Program-made: the position numbers and the translations under genes
DNA from: Chrysomallon squamiferum
Taxonomy: Eukaryota; Mollusca; Gastropoda; Neomphalida; Peltospiridae
Assembly (NCBI GenBank): GCA_012295275.1
Contig: CM022672.1
Span: 34,049,254 to 34,095,064, forward strand
Direction: 5' to 3'
Length of the DNA: 45,811 bases
The notes under the pieces: generated by a model
Databases searched by the model: none
Told to the model about the DNA's origin: nothing
What the model saw: the letters and a program-made list of their open reading frames with translations, nothing else
Shown: one piece after another, positions 19,089 to 30,370 of the stretch
Layout: every line of letters starts with the position of its first letter
Position numbering within the stretch: position 1 is the first letter of the stretch

Positions 19089-19406
19089 AATAAATAAATA
19101 GATAAATAAAAAATAAATATCTATAAATTAAAACTAAGTAAATAAATAATCTGAACAAAATTGTAAATTCTGTTCACTTTACTATTCTGTAAATTTAAAC
19201 AAATTTAAGAACTTTTTTCTGAAGTAGAAGATACTTCTAAAACATATTATTTCATTCTTTCTTTCTTTTATTTTCTTTGACCAGACATATCAGAAAAACG
19301 TATTAATTTTATTTCGTGTGTTTTTTTTCCCTAACGATTATAATAAAAACACTACGGGCACTGCATAAGTCATTTTGATAACCTTAAACTACTGAAGTGA
19401 TTTTGA

Positions 19407-19418
19407 CACGTGACGTCA
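19407..19418. promoter_or_regulatory. Overlapping E-box and CRE motif
   Basis: CACGTGACGTCA contains a perfect CACGTG and a perfect TGACGTCA sharing two bases. Known bHLH and ATF/CREB binding motifs, but no gene start is nearby, so function is unproven. Confidence 0.2.
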
Positions 19419-19940
19419 CAAGCTATTTTTGTATGCTGACATTTAACTTGAAGACAGTTTTATTACCAATGTACTTTACAAGTTAAAACATAATATTTAG
19501 TTAAATAAATAGTAAAATTGTAAAAAATAGAATGTATGTGTACATCCTTTGATTAATAAGTTATCTTTCGTTTTAAATTTATTATTGATGCTATTTTATT
19601 ATTGATAATTAATTTTTAAAGACTAGATCGTCTGACCCAAATCATGAAAAACTAGACTTGAACCGCGTTACTTGCCAGTTCAGTTAATTACTAGTAGATA
19701 TCAATTTAATTAATAACGCTCTGTTTAGTGAATTTAATAAAATAAAGATCGAAAGAATATAACCCATGAAGGAAAAATAAAGAAAACGTGTTTGTCTTGT
19801 TATTATTTATTTATTTTACTTTTTTTAAATTTGATGTTCGTAGTGGTTTCTAGGAATTTCGATTTGAAATCCATGACTCTCCAAATTAATTTTTATTTAC
19901 CATTTAAATTATTAAATACCTAGATCAGTTTTTCACTGAA

Positions 19941-19972
19941 TGGAAGGTTTTTTTTTTTTTTTTTTTTTTTTT
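19941..19972. repeat. Poly-T homopolymer
   Basis: About 32 consecutive T. Could be the reverse of a retroposon tail, but no retroposed body was recognised next to it. Confidence 0.85.
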
Positions 19973-19999
19973 TACCGTTTGAAGTACTTCAAGTCGTAC

Positions 20000-20545
20000 C
20001 ACTAACCTGTCTCCCATTTTCGCTTGACTGCGTCTCGCTCAAAGCGAGGTCGGCGCCATATTTGTATTTTGTCGCAGTTGATATCTTTCCCAGTCGTGAA
20101 ATGTAATTAATGATAAGAAGTCGTCAAAAACCAACACAGCTCGCTCAAGTTAAGAAAGCTGTATATTAATCAAATATGGTTAACGGTTCACACACACACA
20201 CACACTGTATACATTAAACTGTATACAGAATCGTGTACGGACATGTCTGGGTTTTTCCAGTCGGGGTTTTTCGAGTCTGGGCTTTTCAGTCTGTTTTACC
20301 TTCGTCAAGTAAACATTACAATTCAGTCAAACCCAACCTGGCAGAGTGACAAGTACACACAGCAAACATTTAGAACAGTAAGAATATTACTTTACTGTAT
20401 ATATGTGTTTTGCCTCTCGGTTAACCGTCAAATAATTATTGATGAGCGCTTCAAGAAGGTGAAATATTAAATTGTTTTCGAGAAGGAGATTAATTGTTTC
20501 CTGTATTCTATTCTGTATCGACTATTAAAAATAAATAAATAATAA
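20000..20545 (+). repeat. 5' part of a caspase-linked segmental duplication
   Basis: Matches 43880-44660 in the same orientation in several blocks: GGCGCCATATTTGTATTTTG versus GGCGCCATATTCGTATTTTG, CCAGTCGTGAA with AATTAATG, and GAGATTAATTGT through TATTCTATTCTGTAT. In both places it lies upstream of caspase-derived sequence, so promoter-proximal DNA was copied with the gene. Confidence 0.6.
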
Positions 20546-20589
20546 ATAAAATAAAATAAAATAAAAACTAGCAAGAAAGAAGAGGAAAT

Positions 20590-21546
20590 ATGTGTAAAAG
20601 ATGCAACACGATCGTTGATGGATTGGAAAATTTTCATTGTTTGATAGAATTTGTTTTGTGGCTATTTTCGTGCATGTATTTTCTGATTGGTATTGCAGAA
20701 CATTACTACAATGTCAGTACACCATATTATGACATTGGTACGGCTATTATATTGAGAGGTTTCGCTTGTGCAGCGGGATTTACACGGGACGGATTATATA
20801 ACAAATATGTCTTTGCGTCGTATGTCACCCTTTTAATTGATGCTCTGTTGTTTGAAATGTTCCGACCAATAGCAAGACACACTCTTCTTTTGGAAGACGA
20901 ATCTTTCTGTTTCAGTCTTCCAACATACTGGATGCTCGTTGTTTCCTATCATCTTCTCACAAACAACAAGATCGCGACGTTTCTACTCAGCGATGAGACA
21001 ATTGAATATACGTTGTTAAATTTTATCCTATTCAACTGTGAAGAACTGCAGAAACAGCGAGCTACACCCGTTTATTCGTATCCTGTGGCACTGTCGCATG
21101 AAACTGTTTTTGAGCGGTTCCCTCTGGACACTACAATATACGTAATAAACATCATCATTATCACTCAACTGTTATACGAATTTAATCTTAATTTCTACTT
21201 TTTGCTACATTTTGAATTTGAATTCAGTTTGTACTTTGGACGAAGGTCTAAATTATGCCCTTTTGAACAAAGTGAGAAACTTTCAAATAAATCTAAGTCT
21301 GATACACAAACGATAATTAAAAAATTCAAACGGAAACATATCAAAACTTACACAGTGATTTCCACCAGAAAGATTCATCGTTTGTTTTTGCAGTCGAAGC
21401 AATGGAACGTCAGATCATTTTTTTCAAAACATGTGATAAATCGTAGTTTATCTGTTGGAGACGCAAACAGTGAACGTTTTCAAGAGGCTGGACTCAGTAA
21501 CCTGACTGAGAATGAGACAGACGTGTTTTATTTCTACACTGATTGA
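20590..21546 (+). CDS. 318-codon ORF: multi-pass membrane-like region joined to a caspase linker remnant
   Basis: Uninterrupted ORF from ATG 20590. Residues about 1-230 are of unknown family with strongly hydrophobic segments near 18-40, 75-95, 105-125 and 180-208 (for example IEFVLWLFSCMYFLIG and TIYVINIIIITQLLYEF). Base composition is higher in GC than its flanks, which favours real coding. Residues 230-284 are basic. From R285 the protein reads SLSVGDANSERFQEAGL...LTENET, matching residues 58-83 of the intact caspase at 44682 (SLSVKDAKSERFEEAGL). It then enters p10-derived DNA out of frame and stops after FYFYTD. So the end is a deletion product, while the N-terminal part is either an ancestral caspase-linked domain lost from the other copy or a captured sequence. 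The function of the membrane-like part is unknown. Confidence 0.5.
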   Translation: MCKRCNTIVDGLENFHCLIEFVLWLFSCMYFLIGIAEHYYNVSTPYYDIGTAIILRGFACAAGFTRDGLYNKYVFASYVTLLIDALLFEMFRPIARHTLLLEDESFCFSLPTYWMLVVSYHLLTNNKIATFLLSDETIEYTLLNFILFNCEELQKQRATPVYSYPVALSHETVFERFPLDTTIYVINIIIITQLLYEFNLNFYFLLHFEFEFSLYFGRRSKLCPFEQSEKLSNKSKSDTQTIIKKFKRKHIKTYTVISTRKIHRLFLQSKQWNVRSFFSKHVINRSLSVGDANSERFQEAGLSNLTENETDVFYFYTD

Positions 21547-21679
21547 AGTACTCGACAACAATCCTCGAGTCAGTCTTCTCAATATAATCACCATGGTGAC
21601 AAAGAAAATGGATGAAGTTACTGATCCGAAACAAATTCCTATATTGAAGTCGACTCTCCGGAAACGAATTATTTTTTAA
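21442..21679 (+). pseudogene. Caspase relic: linker fused to p10 by internal deletion
   Basis: Compared with the intact copy, DNA encoding everything from the end of the linker (NETE) to the p10 segment (RFISTLI) is missing. The junction at about 21522 joins GAGACAGACG to TTTTATTTCTACACTGATTG. The p10 frame then reads FISTLIEVLDNNPRVSLLNI, TKKMDEVTDPKQIPI and ends at TAA 21677-21679, but it is out of frame with the linker. DNA matching the 3' UTR of the intact gene follows (21717-21790: TTTGAAAATAAG, CATAAACATGTTTTC). It lacks the His and Cys/Ser dyad, so it cannot be a protease. Confidence 0.75.
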
Positions 21680-21828
21680 ACTAGTTTTTTTTATTTCAGG
21701 TGATTTCATAAAAAAGTTCGTTTGAAAATAAGGTACTTTGACATAAACATGTTTTCGAAAAACAGAAGAAAAAAAAAGAATGAAAAAGAAAACGAAACAG
21801 AAAATGTTTGTCTTCTTCGATTATATCA

Positions 21829-22094
21829 GTAAAAGGAATTTGTGTTATCATCAACAACCGAGATTTTACTGATGAACGACTAAGTCGACGCGATGGCACA
21901 GACGAAGATAAAAACAAAGTGGAAGACTTTTTCAGACGACGTCATTTTGAAGTGAGAATCTTTGAAAACCAGACGGATTCGGGTATGCTGCAAGAACTAA
22001 AACGAATATCTTTGCTGGATCATGGTAGCTACGACTGTTTCGTCTGCTTCATACTTTCACATGGAGAGAACGAGTCAGTGTGTGGACTGAACAG
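21829..22094 (+). pseudogene. Caspase relic: p20 fragment placed downstream of its own p10
   Basis: The open frame matches residues 92-173 of the intact copy almost residue for residue: GICVIINNRDFT, SRRDGTDEDKN, FRRRHFEVRIFEN, DCFVCFILSHGENESV. Homology stops at about 22094, just after SHGE and before the active-site pentapeptide, and runs into unrelated AT-rich sequence and an ATT microsatellite. The preceding TTATATCAG could serve as a splice acceptor. The order p10 then p20 is reversed relative to a normal caspase, so this is a second, partial copy. Confidence 0.75.
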
Positions 22095-22150
22095 TTACTT
22101 TTGTGTTTCAAATATAATTATTTATTTACATATATTTTGACTTTATTACT

Positions 22151-22151
<1 letters not shown>

Positions 22152-22215
<64 letters not shown>

Positions 22216-22216
22216 T
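22152..22216. repeat. (ATT)n microsatellite
   Basis: About 21 ATT units directly after the caspase p20 relic. Confidence 0.9.
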
Positions 22217-22365
22217 TGGTTTTTGTTGTAGTTGTAGTGGTGGGCATGTATTTTTTAAATATATTTAAAACAAAATTAAACAATTTTATAATAAATAAAA
22301 ATGAAAATCATTTCGATATGTAATTTTTAAATCTCTAAATAATCTTTCTTCTTTTTTCCTTTTTT

Positions 22366-22366
22366 T

Positions 22367-22400
<34 letters not shown>
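22366..22400. repeat. Poly-T-rich tract
   Basis: A run of about 31 T inside a longer T-rich, C-containing stretch (22345-22400). Confidence 0.85.
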
Positions 22401-22408
<8 letters not shown>

Positions 22409-22664
22409 CCTAAAATTAATGTTTCGTTTTCGATATTTCATGGAATTTCTTTGACGTTGAGATGCGACTTCATTGATACGTTCACTCAAATTACTAATTC
22501 TTTTGTAGACATTGTATTTATATTATTTACTTTCTTCTTTCTTTCTCTCTCTCTGTCTCTGTCTTTCTGTCTCTCTCTCCCTGTGTGTGTGTGCCAAATG
22601 AATAAACAAAATAACAAAACTAATAAATACAGACAAAAGGCAACAGGAATTTAAAAAAAAAATA

Positions 22665-22714
22665 TATATATATATATATACTACGACTACTACTAGTACT
22701 ACTACCACTACTAC

Positions 22715-22789
<75 letters not shown>
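22665..22789. repeat. Compound (TA)n(CTA)n(AAT)n microsatellite
   Basis: A TA run, then CTA/ACT units with changes (22680-22714), then about 25 AAT units to 22789. Confidence 0.9.
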
Positions 22790-22791
<2 letters not shown>

Positions 22792-22794
22792 TAA

Positions 22795-23440
22795 ACTTGT
22801 CTGAAACATAATTATAATTTACGGCAATTTCAGCAACACTAAATACTTTTAAGTCATTTCCGCTCGTTAAATAGCTTTGCCTCGATAAAATACTTCATAA
22901 ATACTCGATCTAAGAGAAATAACTCTATTTTTTGTAAACACAATTTCAGTAAAGGCTGAGTCTCTATAAACACATAAATTAATAACCAGTTCGAAGCGAT
23001 AGGCTTACTGACAGTTTTATGTGAAACCTCTAAAACGGTTACATATCGATGTTATTTTTCGTTTGTTCTTGGTGCTGTTTATATTTTTAAAATTAACTCC
23101 TAATACTTTTCTATAAGCAGTACTTATTGGAGATTTATTAGTTTATCAGAGGTTACTAGGTACTGAAAACAATCAACTTCTTTTTAAGCTTATTATTATT
23201 ATTATTATTATTATCATCATCATCATCATCATGATTATTCTTATTCTTATTCTTATTATTACTATTACTATTACTATTATTATTATTATTATTTGTTTTT
23301 TTGTTGTCGTCATCGACGTTGTTATTGTTTTGATTCTTTCTGCATTTTATTATTGCTTTCTTATTCATATTACTACTTTATATTTGTGTTTTATTGTTGT
23401 TGTTGTTCTGCTTTGCGTGGGAAGAAGTCGACGATGAACT
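22795..23440 (+). repeat. Duplicated block, copy 1
   Basis: Matches 28855-29470 in the same orientation: GTCTGAAACA, AATTTCAGCAACACTAAATAC, GGAAATAACTCT/AGAAATAACTCT, AAAGGCTGAGTCTC, and after an ATT run GACGTTGTTATTGTTTTGAT versus GACGTCGTTACTGTTTTGAT. No protein was recognised; the Asn-rich or Ile-rich frames are microsatellite shadows. Confidence 0.6.
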
Positions 23441-23449
23441 TTGACATGT

Positions 23450-23732
23450 AATTTTTACCAACTCCATATGAGCCATGGAATGAAAGAATTAGAGGCTTGA
23501 AATATGTCTGATGCCTGTAAAAATATCTGGAGATCTCCCTCGGGACAATGTCACAAGCGACATGCTGTCCGTATACGTGTACGGAAATGTTTTCTATAAC
23601 TAAAGAAATTGTCTAAAGAAATTGAATTCAAAACTACAAGGACTTGGGAATAAAACGTAAGCAATTCCAGCGACAAGAATAACACCAGAAGTTACAGACA
23701 GAAGCATGTTTGGTTAACTGAGACTTAATTCT
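23450..23732. other. Unique-looking stretch, nothing recognised
   Basis: More balanced base composition than its surroundings (for example CTCCCTCGGGACAATGTCAC). I saw no open frame of meaningful length and no splice-bounded exon. It lies between the duplicated block and the minisatellite. Confidence 0.4.
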
Positions 23733-26700
23733 GACTGTTATTCCTCCTACTGATTTTAACTTTTATACTCAGCTACATTGTGACTATTACTTTTTCCTAC
23801 TGAATTTTCATTTTATACAGAGCTGCATTTACACTGTTTCTTCTTCCTATTGAATTTTCACTTTCATACTGAGCTACAGTTACACTGTTACTTTCTCCTA
23901 CTGAATTTTCACTTTTGTACTGAGTTACACAGTCACTGGCATTTTTTCTTACTGAATTTTCACTTTTATGCTCAGGTACAGAGTCACTGGCACTTTTTCC
24001 TAGTGAATTTTCACTTTTATACTGAGCTACATTGAAACTGTTACTTTTTGCTACTGAATTTTCATTTTATGCTGAGCTACAGTGTCACTGGCACTTTTTC
24101 TTACTGAATTTTCAATTTTATGCTGAGCTACAGAGTCAATGACACTTTTTTTTACTGAACTTTCACTTTGTTACTGAGCTACAGTGTCACTGGAACTTCT
24201 TCTTACCGAATATTCATTTTTATACTGAGTTACATTATAACTGTTACGTTTTCATATTGAATTTTCACTTTTGTACTGAGCTACATTGTCACTGTTACTT
24301 CTTGCTACTGAATTTTCAAGTTTGTACTGAGGTACATTGTCACTGTCACTTTTTCCTACTGAATTTTCACCTTTATAGAGCTACATTGACACTGTTCCTT
24401 TTTGCTACTGAATTTTCACTTTATGCTGAGGTACATTGTCAATGTTACTTTTCCTACTGAATTATCACTTTTATAGTGAGCTACATTCTCACTGTTACTT
24501 TTTCGTACTGAATATTCACTTTTATACTGAGCTACATTGCCACTGAAACTTTTCCTACTGAATTTTTACATTTATACTGAGCTACAGTGTCACTGGCACT
24601 TTTCCTACTGAATTTTCACATTTATACTCAGCTACATTGACACTGTTAATTTTTCCTACTGAATTTTCACTTTATGCTGAGCTACAGTGTCACTGGAACT
24701 TTTTCCTACTGAATTTTCACTTTTATGCTGAGCTACAGAGTTAATGGCACTTTTTTCTACTCAACTTTCACTTTGATATTGAGCTACATTGACACTGTAT
24801 TTTTTGCTACTGAATTTTCACTTCATGCTGAGGTACAGTGTCACTGGGACTTCTTCCTACTGAATTTTGACTTTTATACTGAGCTACATTGACACTGTTA
24901 CTTTTTCCTACTGAATTTTCACTTCTATACTGAGCTACAGTGTCACTGGCACATTTTCGTACTGAATATTCACTTTTATACTGAGCTAAAGTGTACCTGG
25001 CTCTTTTTCGTACTGAATATTCACTTTTATACTGAGCTACATTGTCACTGTTACTTTTTCCTACTGAATTTTTAGATTCATACTGAACTACAGTGTCACT
25101 GGCACTTTTTCCTACTGAATTTTCACTTTTATACTGAGCTACATTGACACTGTTACTTTTTGCTACTGAATTTTCACTTTATGTTGAGTTACCGTGTCAC
25201 TGGAACTTTTTCCTACTGAATTTTCACTTTAAAACTGAGCCACATTCACACTGTTACTTTTCCTACTGAATTTTCACTTTTATACTGAGCTACATTGTCA
25301 TTGTCACTTTTTTCTACTGAACTTTCACTTTGTTACTGAGCTACATTTTCACTGTCACTTTTACTTACTGAATATTCACTTTTGTACTGAGCTACATTTT
25401 CACTGGCACTTTTTCCTACTGAATTTTTACTTTTATATTGAGGTATATTGTCACTATCACTTTTGTACTGAGCTAGAGTCACTGTCACTTTTCTACTGAG
25501 CTACATTTACACTGTTACTTTTTCCTAGTGAATTTTCACTTTTATACTGAGCTACATTGAAACTGTTACTTTTTGCTACTGAATTTTCATTTTATGCTGA
25601 GCTACAGAGTCACTGGCACTTTTTCTACTGAACTTTCACTTTGTTACTGAGCTACAGTGTCACTGGAACCTTTTCGTACTGAATATTCACTTTTATACTG
25701 AGTTACATTATAACTGTTACGTTTTCATATTGAATTTTCACTTTTGTACTGAGCTACATTGTCACTGTTACTTCTTGCTACTGAATTTTCAATTTTGTAG
25801 TGAGGTACATTGTCACTGTCACTTTTCCCTACTGAATTTTCACCTTTATAGAGAGCTACATTGACACTGTTCCTTTTGGCTACTGAATTTTCACTTGATA
25901 CTGAGGTACATTGTCACTGTTACTTTTCCTACTGAATTATCACTTTTATAGTGAGCTACATTCTCACTGTTACTTTTTCCTACTGAATTTTCACTTTTAT
26001 ATTGAGGTACGTTGTCACTGTCACTTTTTTCTACTGAACCTTCACTTTTATACTGAGCTACGTTGACACTGTTACTTTTTGCTACTGAATTTTCACTTTA
26101 TGCTGAGCTACCGTGTCACTGGAACTTTTTCGTACTGAATATTCACTTTTATACTGAGCTACTGTGTCACCAGCACTTTTTCCTACCAAATTTTCACTTT
26201 TATACTGAGCTACAGTGTACCTGGCACTTTTTCGTACTGAATATTCACTTTTATACTGAGCTACATTGTCACTGTTACTTTTCCTACTGAACTTTCAGTT
26301 TATTACTGAGCTACATTGTTACTGTTACTTTTTCCTGCTAAATTTTCACTTTTATACTGAGCTACATTGTCACTGGAACTTTTTCGTACTGAATATTTTC
26401 TTTTATAGTCAGCTACATTGTCACTGTCACTTTTTCCTACTGAATTTTCACTTTTGTAGTGAGTTACATTTTCGCTATAACTTTTTCTTACTGAATTTTC
26501 ACTTTTGTACTGAGCTACATTGTCACTGTCACTTTTGCTACTGAATTTTCACTTTTGTACTGAGCTACATTGTCACTGTCTCTTTTTCCTACTGAATTTT
26601 CACTTTTGTAGTGAGTTACATTTTCGCTGTAACTTTTTCTTACTGAATTTTCACTTTTGTACTGAGCTACATTGTCACTGTCTCTTTTTCTACTGAACTT

Positions 26701-26779
26701 TCACTTTGTTACTCAGCTACATTGTCACTGTTACTTTTCCTACTGAATTTTCTACTGAGCTACAGAGTCACTGGCACTA
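23733..26779. repeat. Minisatellite, 51-bp unit, about 60 copies
   Basis: The unit is ACTGAGCTACATTGTCACTG then TTACTTTTTCCTACTGAATT then TTCACTTTTAT. It repeats over 3.05 kb with substitutions and 1-3 base length changes. Because 51 is a multiple of 3, stretches stay open and give a 17-residue periodic peptide (TELHCHCYFFLLNFHFY) in frames such as 26063-26290 and 26266-26544. These are repeat artefacts rather than demonstrated genes. A higher-order duplication is visible: about 24001-24500 recurs at about 25526-25985. Confidence 0.95.
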
Positions 26780-26789
26780 TTAAATAATA

Positions 26790-27620
26790 ATAATAATTAC
26801 AATAAATAGATGCGGCTTCAGTATAAAATTCTGTTTTTATATCTTTGTATCCATTTTAATTGTATTGGTATTATTCTTATAATAATAATTATTAGAAATT
26901 ACTGACTATCATCATTATATGACCTGCTTATATTTTTATTTATAATTGTATTTATTATCTTACCTGCGTATGTTACTATTCACGAAGCTACAGGTTAATA
27001 ACAAATAGAAAAATAACTTACCTAAATAATGAAGGTTAAAACTAAGAAAAACACTTAAAGTGTATCAGTTTCAGTACGATCATCCAACATCTCTCTTGAA
27101 ACCGAAACTAGGGAAGTTCTGTTTCCGGATTTTATTTATAATGTGTTTTATTTATTCTGAAAGTGCCTAAGACGCTGTAGCTCAGCTGAAACGTGTAAGT
27201 GCGAATGCACACCAGACGAGAGAGATTCCTCGCCGCCATTTTCGCTGCTTAACCCCATGAGTCAGTGTTTGCAAAGCGCACGTGATTTTCGTTGCGTTTT
27301 TCAGTGCAATTCCATGAATTCATAATCGTTCTCTAGGAACGTTATTCTCATTTAAAAAAGGCATAACAATTAATATTAACAGAATAGTGATCATTGGTAT
27401 TATAATTATAATTACCATACTTTTCCTAGACAGCTTCATAATATGTTTTGTTCATTACAATCTTTGTAGCATGATAGTATGGTACATATTTGTTGTAAAG
27501 TATTTCATGGTACATGAATAGTAATGCCTTTGTTAGGAAAACGACATCCAGATTGAGAGAATTCAACTCAAATTCTATATGTAGCACGCGATTTCAGCAG
27601 CGATATCTAAAAAATAAATT
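26790..27620 (+). repeat. Dispersed repeat block, copy A
   Basis: Matches 32440-33360: GAAGTATAAAATTC-type start, TTATTCTTATAATAAT, TGTATTTATTAT(C/G)TTACCTGCGT, AGTGCCTAAGAC(G/A)CTGT, CTCGCCGCCAT. The end (TAGCACGCGATTTCAGCAGCGATATCT at about 27582) also recurs at 30373, 33331 and 35656. No coding capacity recognised. Confidence 0.65.
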
Positions 27621-27635
27621 AATAAACAAATAAAA

Positions 27636-27760
27636 GTAACAATAATACGTATGTGCATATCTATTCTATATCTATATAATATATCAATCTATCGATCAAT
27701 CTAGATATATAACAATGTTCGCAAAAATTACATTAATAAAGCTGATTATATGTGTGTATG
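27636..27760. repeat. Inverted copy pair with 39398-39500
   Basis: CATATCTATTCTATATCTAT and AACAATGTTCGCAAAAATTACATTAATAAAG are found here on the plus strand and at 39398-39500 on the minus strand. Confidence 0.65.
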
Positions 27761-27779
27761 TATGTACGTGTAAAAAACA

Positions 27780-28690
27780 CTACTGTGATGTAAATATAGA
27801 TACTTCGTTGATGTAAAAACAAACATTCTGTTATTAGAATGTAAATATAGGTACTTCGTTGCTGTGAAAACAAACATTCTGTTACTAGAATGTAAATATA
27901 GACATCTTGTTAGTATAAATAGAAACATTTTGTTAATTTTCTCTAAATAGTTTGACAGAAGGATTTAGTCAAATACTTTTCTCTCTTGTTTCGTGCGATA
28001 ACTATGCTGTGTTTTCTGTCTCGCTAATGGCGAATGTGTGCGTGTCTGTGTGTGTGTGAGTGTGTTTGTGTGTGTGTGTGTTGAAAGGAAACACTGCATT
28101 TAATGTTTTTACCATATTATTTAAACTAAAGTATTTATTATTATACACTGAGCGCTGTTTAAAGATTTACAATTATCTTACCTTTGACTACTGCTATAAA
28201 AGAAAGGAAAAAAAAAAAAAAAGAAAGAAAAAACACTCATTATAGAGTTTAGCTTCAGTCAATCTTTTCTCTACAATGGTTGTTTGAGTATTTTGTATAA
28301 GTCTTGTTATTATATATATATATTTTTTTACAATGTTTATCAAATGAAACTCTATATCTTTTCTGAATTTTTCGGCATATTTGAACAATTGGGAATATAT
28401 ATATGTATATAATGTTTTGATTATTTCTATAAGACAGCTTATATATATATTCCCAGATGTTCATATATGCAGGAAAATTCAGAAAAGATGTCGAGTTTCA
28501 TTTGATTGACCTCGTAAACAAATTTAAAATGCAGCCAAACTGAGATAAAAGAAATTCCATTTTTCTTCTCTTTTTCTCTTTTGTTTATAAACCTTAGTAT
28601 ATATTTTAAAAATATTATTATTATTATTATTATTATTATTGTGAGTGTGTGGTGCCTAATGAATACATAAAATAATAAATACAAAAAACA
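27780..28690. other. Non-coding stretch with small local repeats
   Basis: A short tandem repeat near 27790-27935 (TAAATATAG(A/G)TACTTCGTTG and AACAAACATTCTGTTA), a TG tract near 28040-28080, and a duplicated segment at about 28320-28400 and 28430-28500 (AATATATATAT, TTTTCTGAATTTT or its reverse). No gene recognised. Confidence 0.45.
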
Positions 28691-28769
28691 AACAAATAAT
28701 ACAGTAATTTAATGTTTGTATTTAAAAGAACAAAAATAATAATAATTTAAAAATCAACAACAAAAAAAA

Positions 28770-28774
28770 ACAAA

Positions 28775-28823
<49 letters not shown>

Positions 28824-28850
28824 TAAAAAATAAAAAAATAAAAATAATAA
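28770..28850. repeat. (AAT)n and A-rich microsatellite
   Basis: About 14 AAT units followed by an AAATAAAAAAT-type tract. It precedes duplicated block copy 2 just as an AAT run precedes copy 1. Confidence 0.85.
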
Positions 28851-28854
28851 AGAA

Positions 28855-29470
28855 ACTCGTCTGAAACAACTGTTGGTTATACACATCATAATTTATGATA
28901 ATTTCAGCAACACTAAATACATTTACGTCACTTCACGAACGTTCAAATACTGCATAAAAACAGGATCTGTGGGAAATAACTCTTTTACGTCAACAAAATT
29001 ACAACAAAGGCTGAGTCTCCATAAAATATATATATAAACTAATACCTCAAAGGGATAAGCTTACTATACAGCGATATCTGAAACCTTGAAAACAGTTTCA
29101 CATTGATGAGTCTTTTGTTGCTGATAATGTATAATTTATTTTTTTAAATTAATAACTTTTATAACCACTACTTTCATTTTAAAACAGGTTGCTAGTACAA
29201 TTCAACACAAACTTAATTCAGATTTATTATTTTACTGTTATACTAACAAAAATAAATATGATATTATTTCCAAATAATATCTTATTTTTGAACTAGTAAT
29301 GGAAATAAATAATCAGCTTTTTTTTTTTTTTTTTAAACTCTTATTATTATTATTTGTCTTTTTGTCGTCATGTTCGACGTCGTTACTGTTTTGATTTTTT
29401 CTGCATTTTCTGATTGTTGTTGTTCTTATTCTTGTGAGAAGTTTGTATTTGTCTTTTATTATTATTATTA
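28855..29470 (+). repeat. Duplicated block, copy 2
   Basis: Direct repeat of 22795-23440, about 6 kb downstream. In both copies the block is preceded by an AAT run and contains an ATT run before a TTTTTGT(T/C)GTC motif. The intervening minisatellite has no counterpart after copy 2. Confidence 0.6.
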
Positions 29471-29555
29471 TTATTGCTGTTATTGTTGCAGCTGTTGTTG
29501 TTGTTTTCTTGCTGTTGCTGGTACGTGTGATCAAGGTAATGTCTTATTACTGCTG

Positions 29556-29559
<4 letters not shown>

Positions 29560-29586
<27 letters not shown>

Positions 29587-30239
29587 CAGTACTACTACTA
29601 CTATTTTCTGTAGTTATTACTTATTCTTATTACTAAATATATTATTTATATTGTAATTATGAAATGACTTGTTAATTTTTCTTAAAAACTATCTGAAGAT
29701 ATTATAATGAAATATAATGTTAATGAGGCGACATTCAGAGATATAAATAATGTAAACTGCGATGTTGCTAGCAGAAATTCGCCTCAATGACGCCTCGTCC
29801 GAGGTTACCAGTAACAAATGTGCAGATTGTAATAAAAAATAACGTTACAAATATAATAAATAATATAAATGATATCGAAGAAAATAAAATTTACGACACA
29901 TAAATGAACTACTCTTTTCGACATTTAGGAACATTTTATGCACGTCACTTGATGTTGCATGAAATTTGTCCTTTTAACCAGTGTACGTGAAGTCTTAATA
30001 CGTCCAGTCTGAATATGACGTCATAACAGTACAGCTTTCCTGAACCCAGTAATGCCGATGACAAAGAAATTATGAGGTGGAGGTAGGCCGAAAAAAAAAA
30101 AAAAAAAAAAAAAAATGTGTACAAGTATTCTTAGCAAGTAATAATTATAATAATAATAAAGTTTTAATTAATACTATCCACATTTAAATGTTATTATTTA
30201 AATACATGCATGTTCGTTTTTTTTTTGTGTTTTTTTCAA

Positions 30240-30283
<44 letters not shown>

Positions 30284-30370
30284 TAACAGATAAATTCATA
30301 TTTATTTTCGACAACTGAAAATATCTGATTTTATATGAAATATAAAATCATTACATTTGTAATTCTGTGT
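29560..30370. other. Non-coding stretch, homopolymers and microsatellites
   Basis: CTA-type repeats (29546-29606), an A homopolymer (30091-30115) and an AAT run (30240-30282). No gene recognised. Confidence 0.5.

Larger units (their letters stand above)
18260..20000. other. Intergenic repeats, no gene seen
   Basis: Contains (AAC)n and (AAT)n runs (18380-18483), a long AAT/AAAT block (19021-19135) and a 32-bp T homopolymer (19941-19972). No coding exon was recognised. Confidence 0.55.

Noticed and set aside
26063-26544. Cys/His-rich periodic ORFs that look like a repeat protein
   Set aside because: They are by-products of the 51-bp minisatellite: no flanking start or splice evidence, and frames break with each small indel.
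27170-27225. tRNA-like stretch (CTGTAGCTCAGCTG)
   Set aside because: It resembles a tRNA D-arm or A box, but no B box (GGTTCGAATCC-like), acceptor stem or cloverleaf could be built. It lies in the dispersed repeat.
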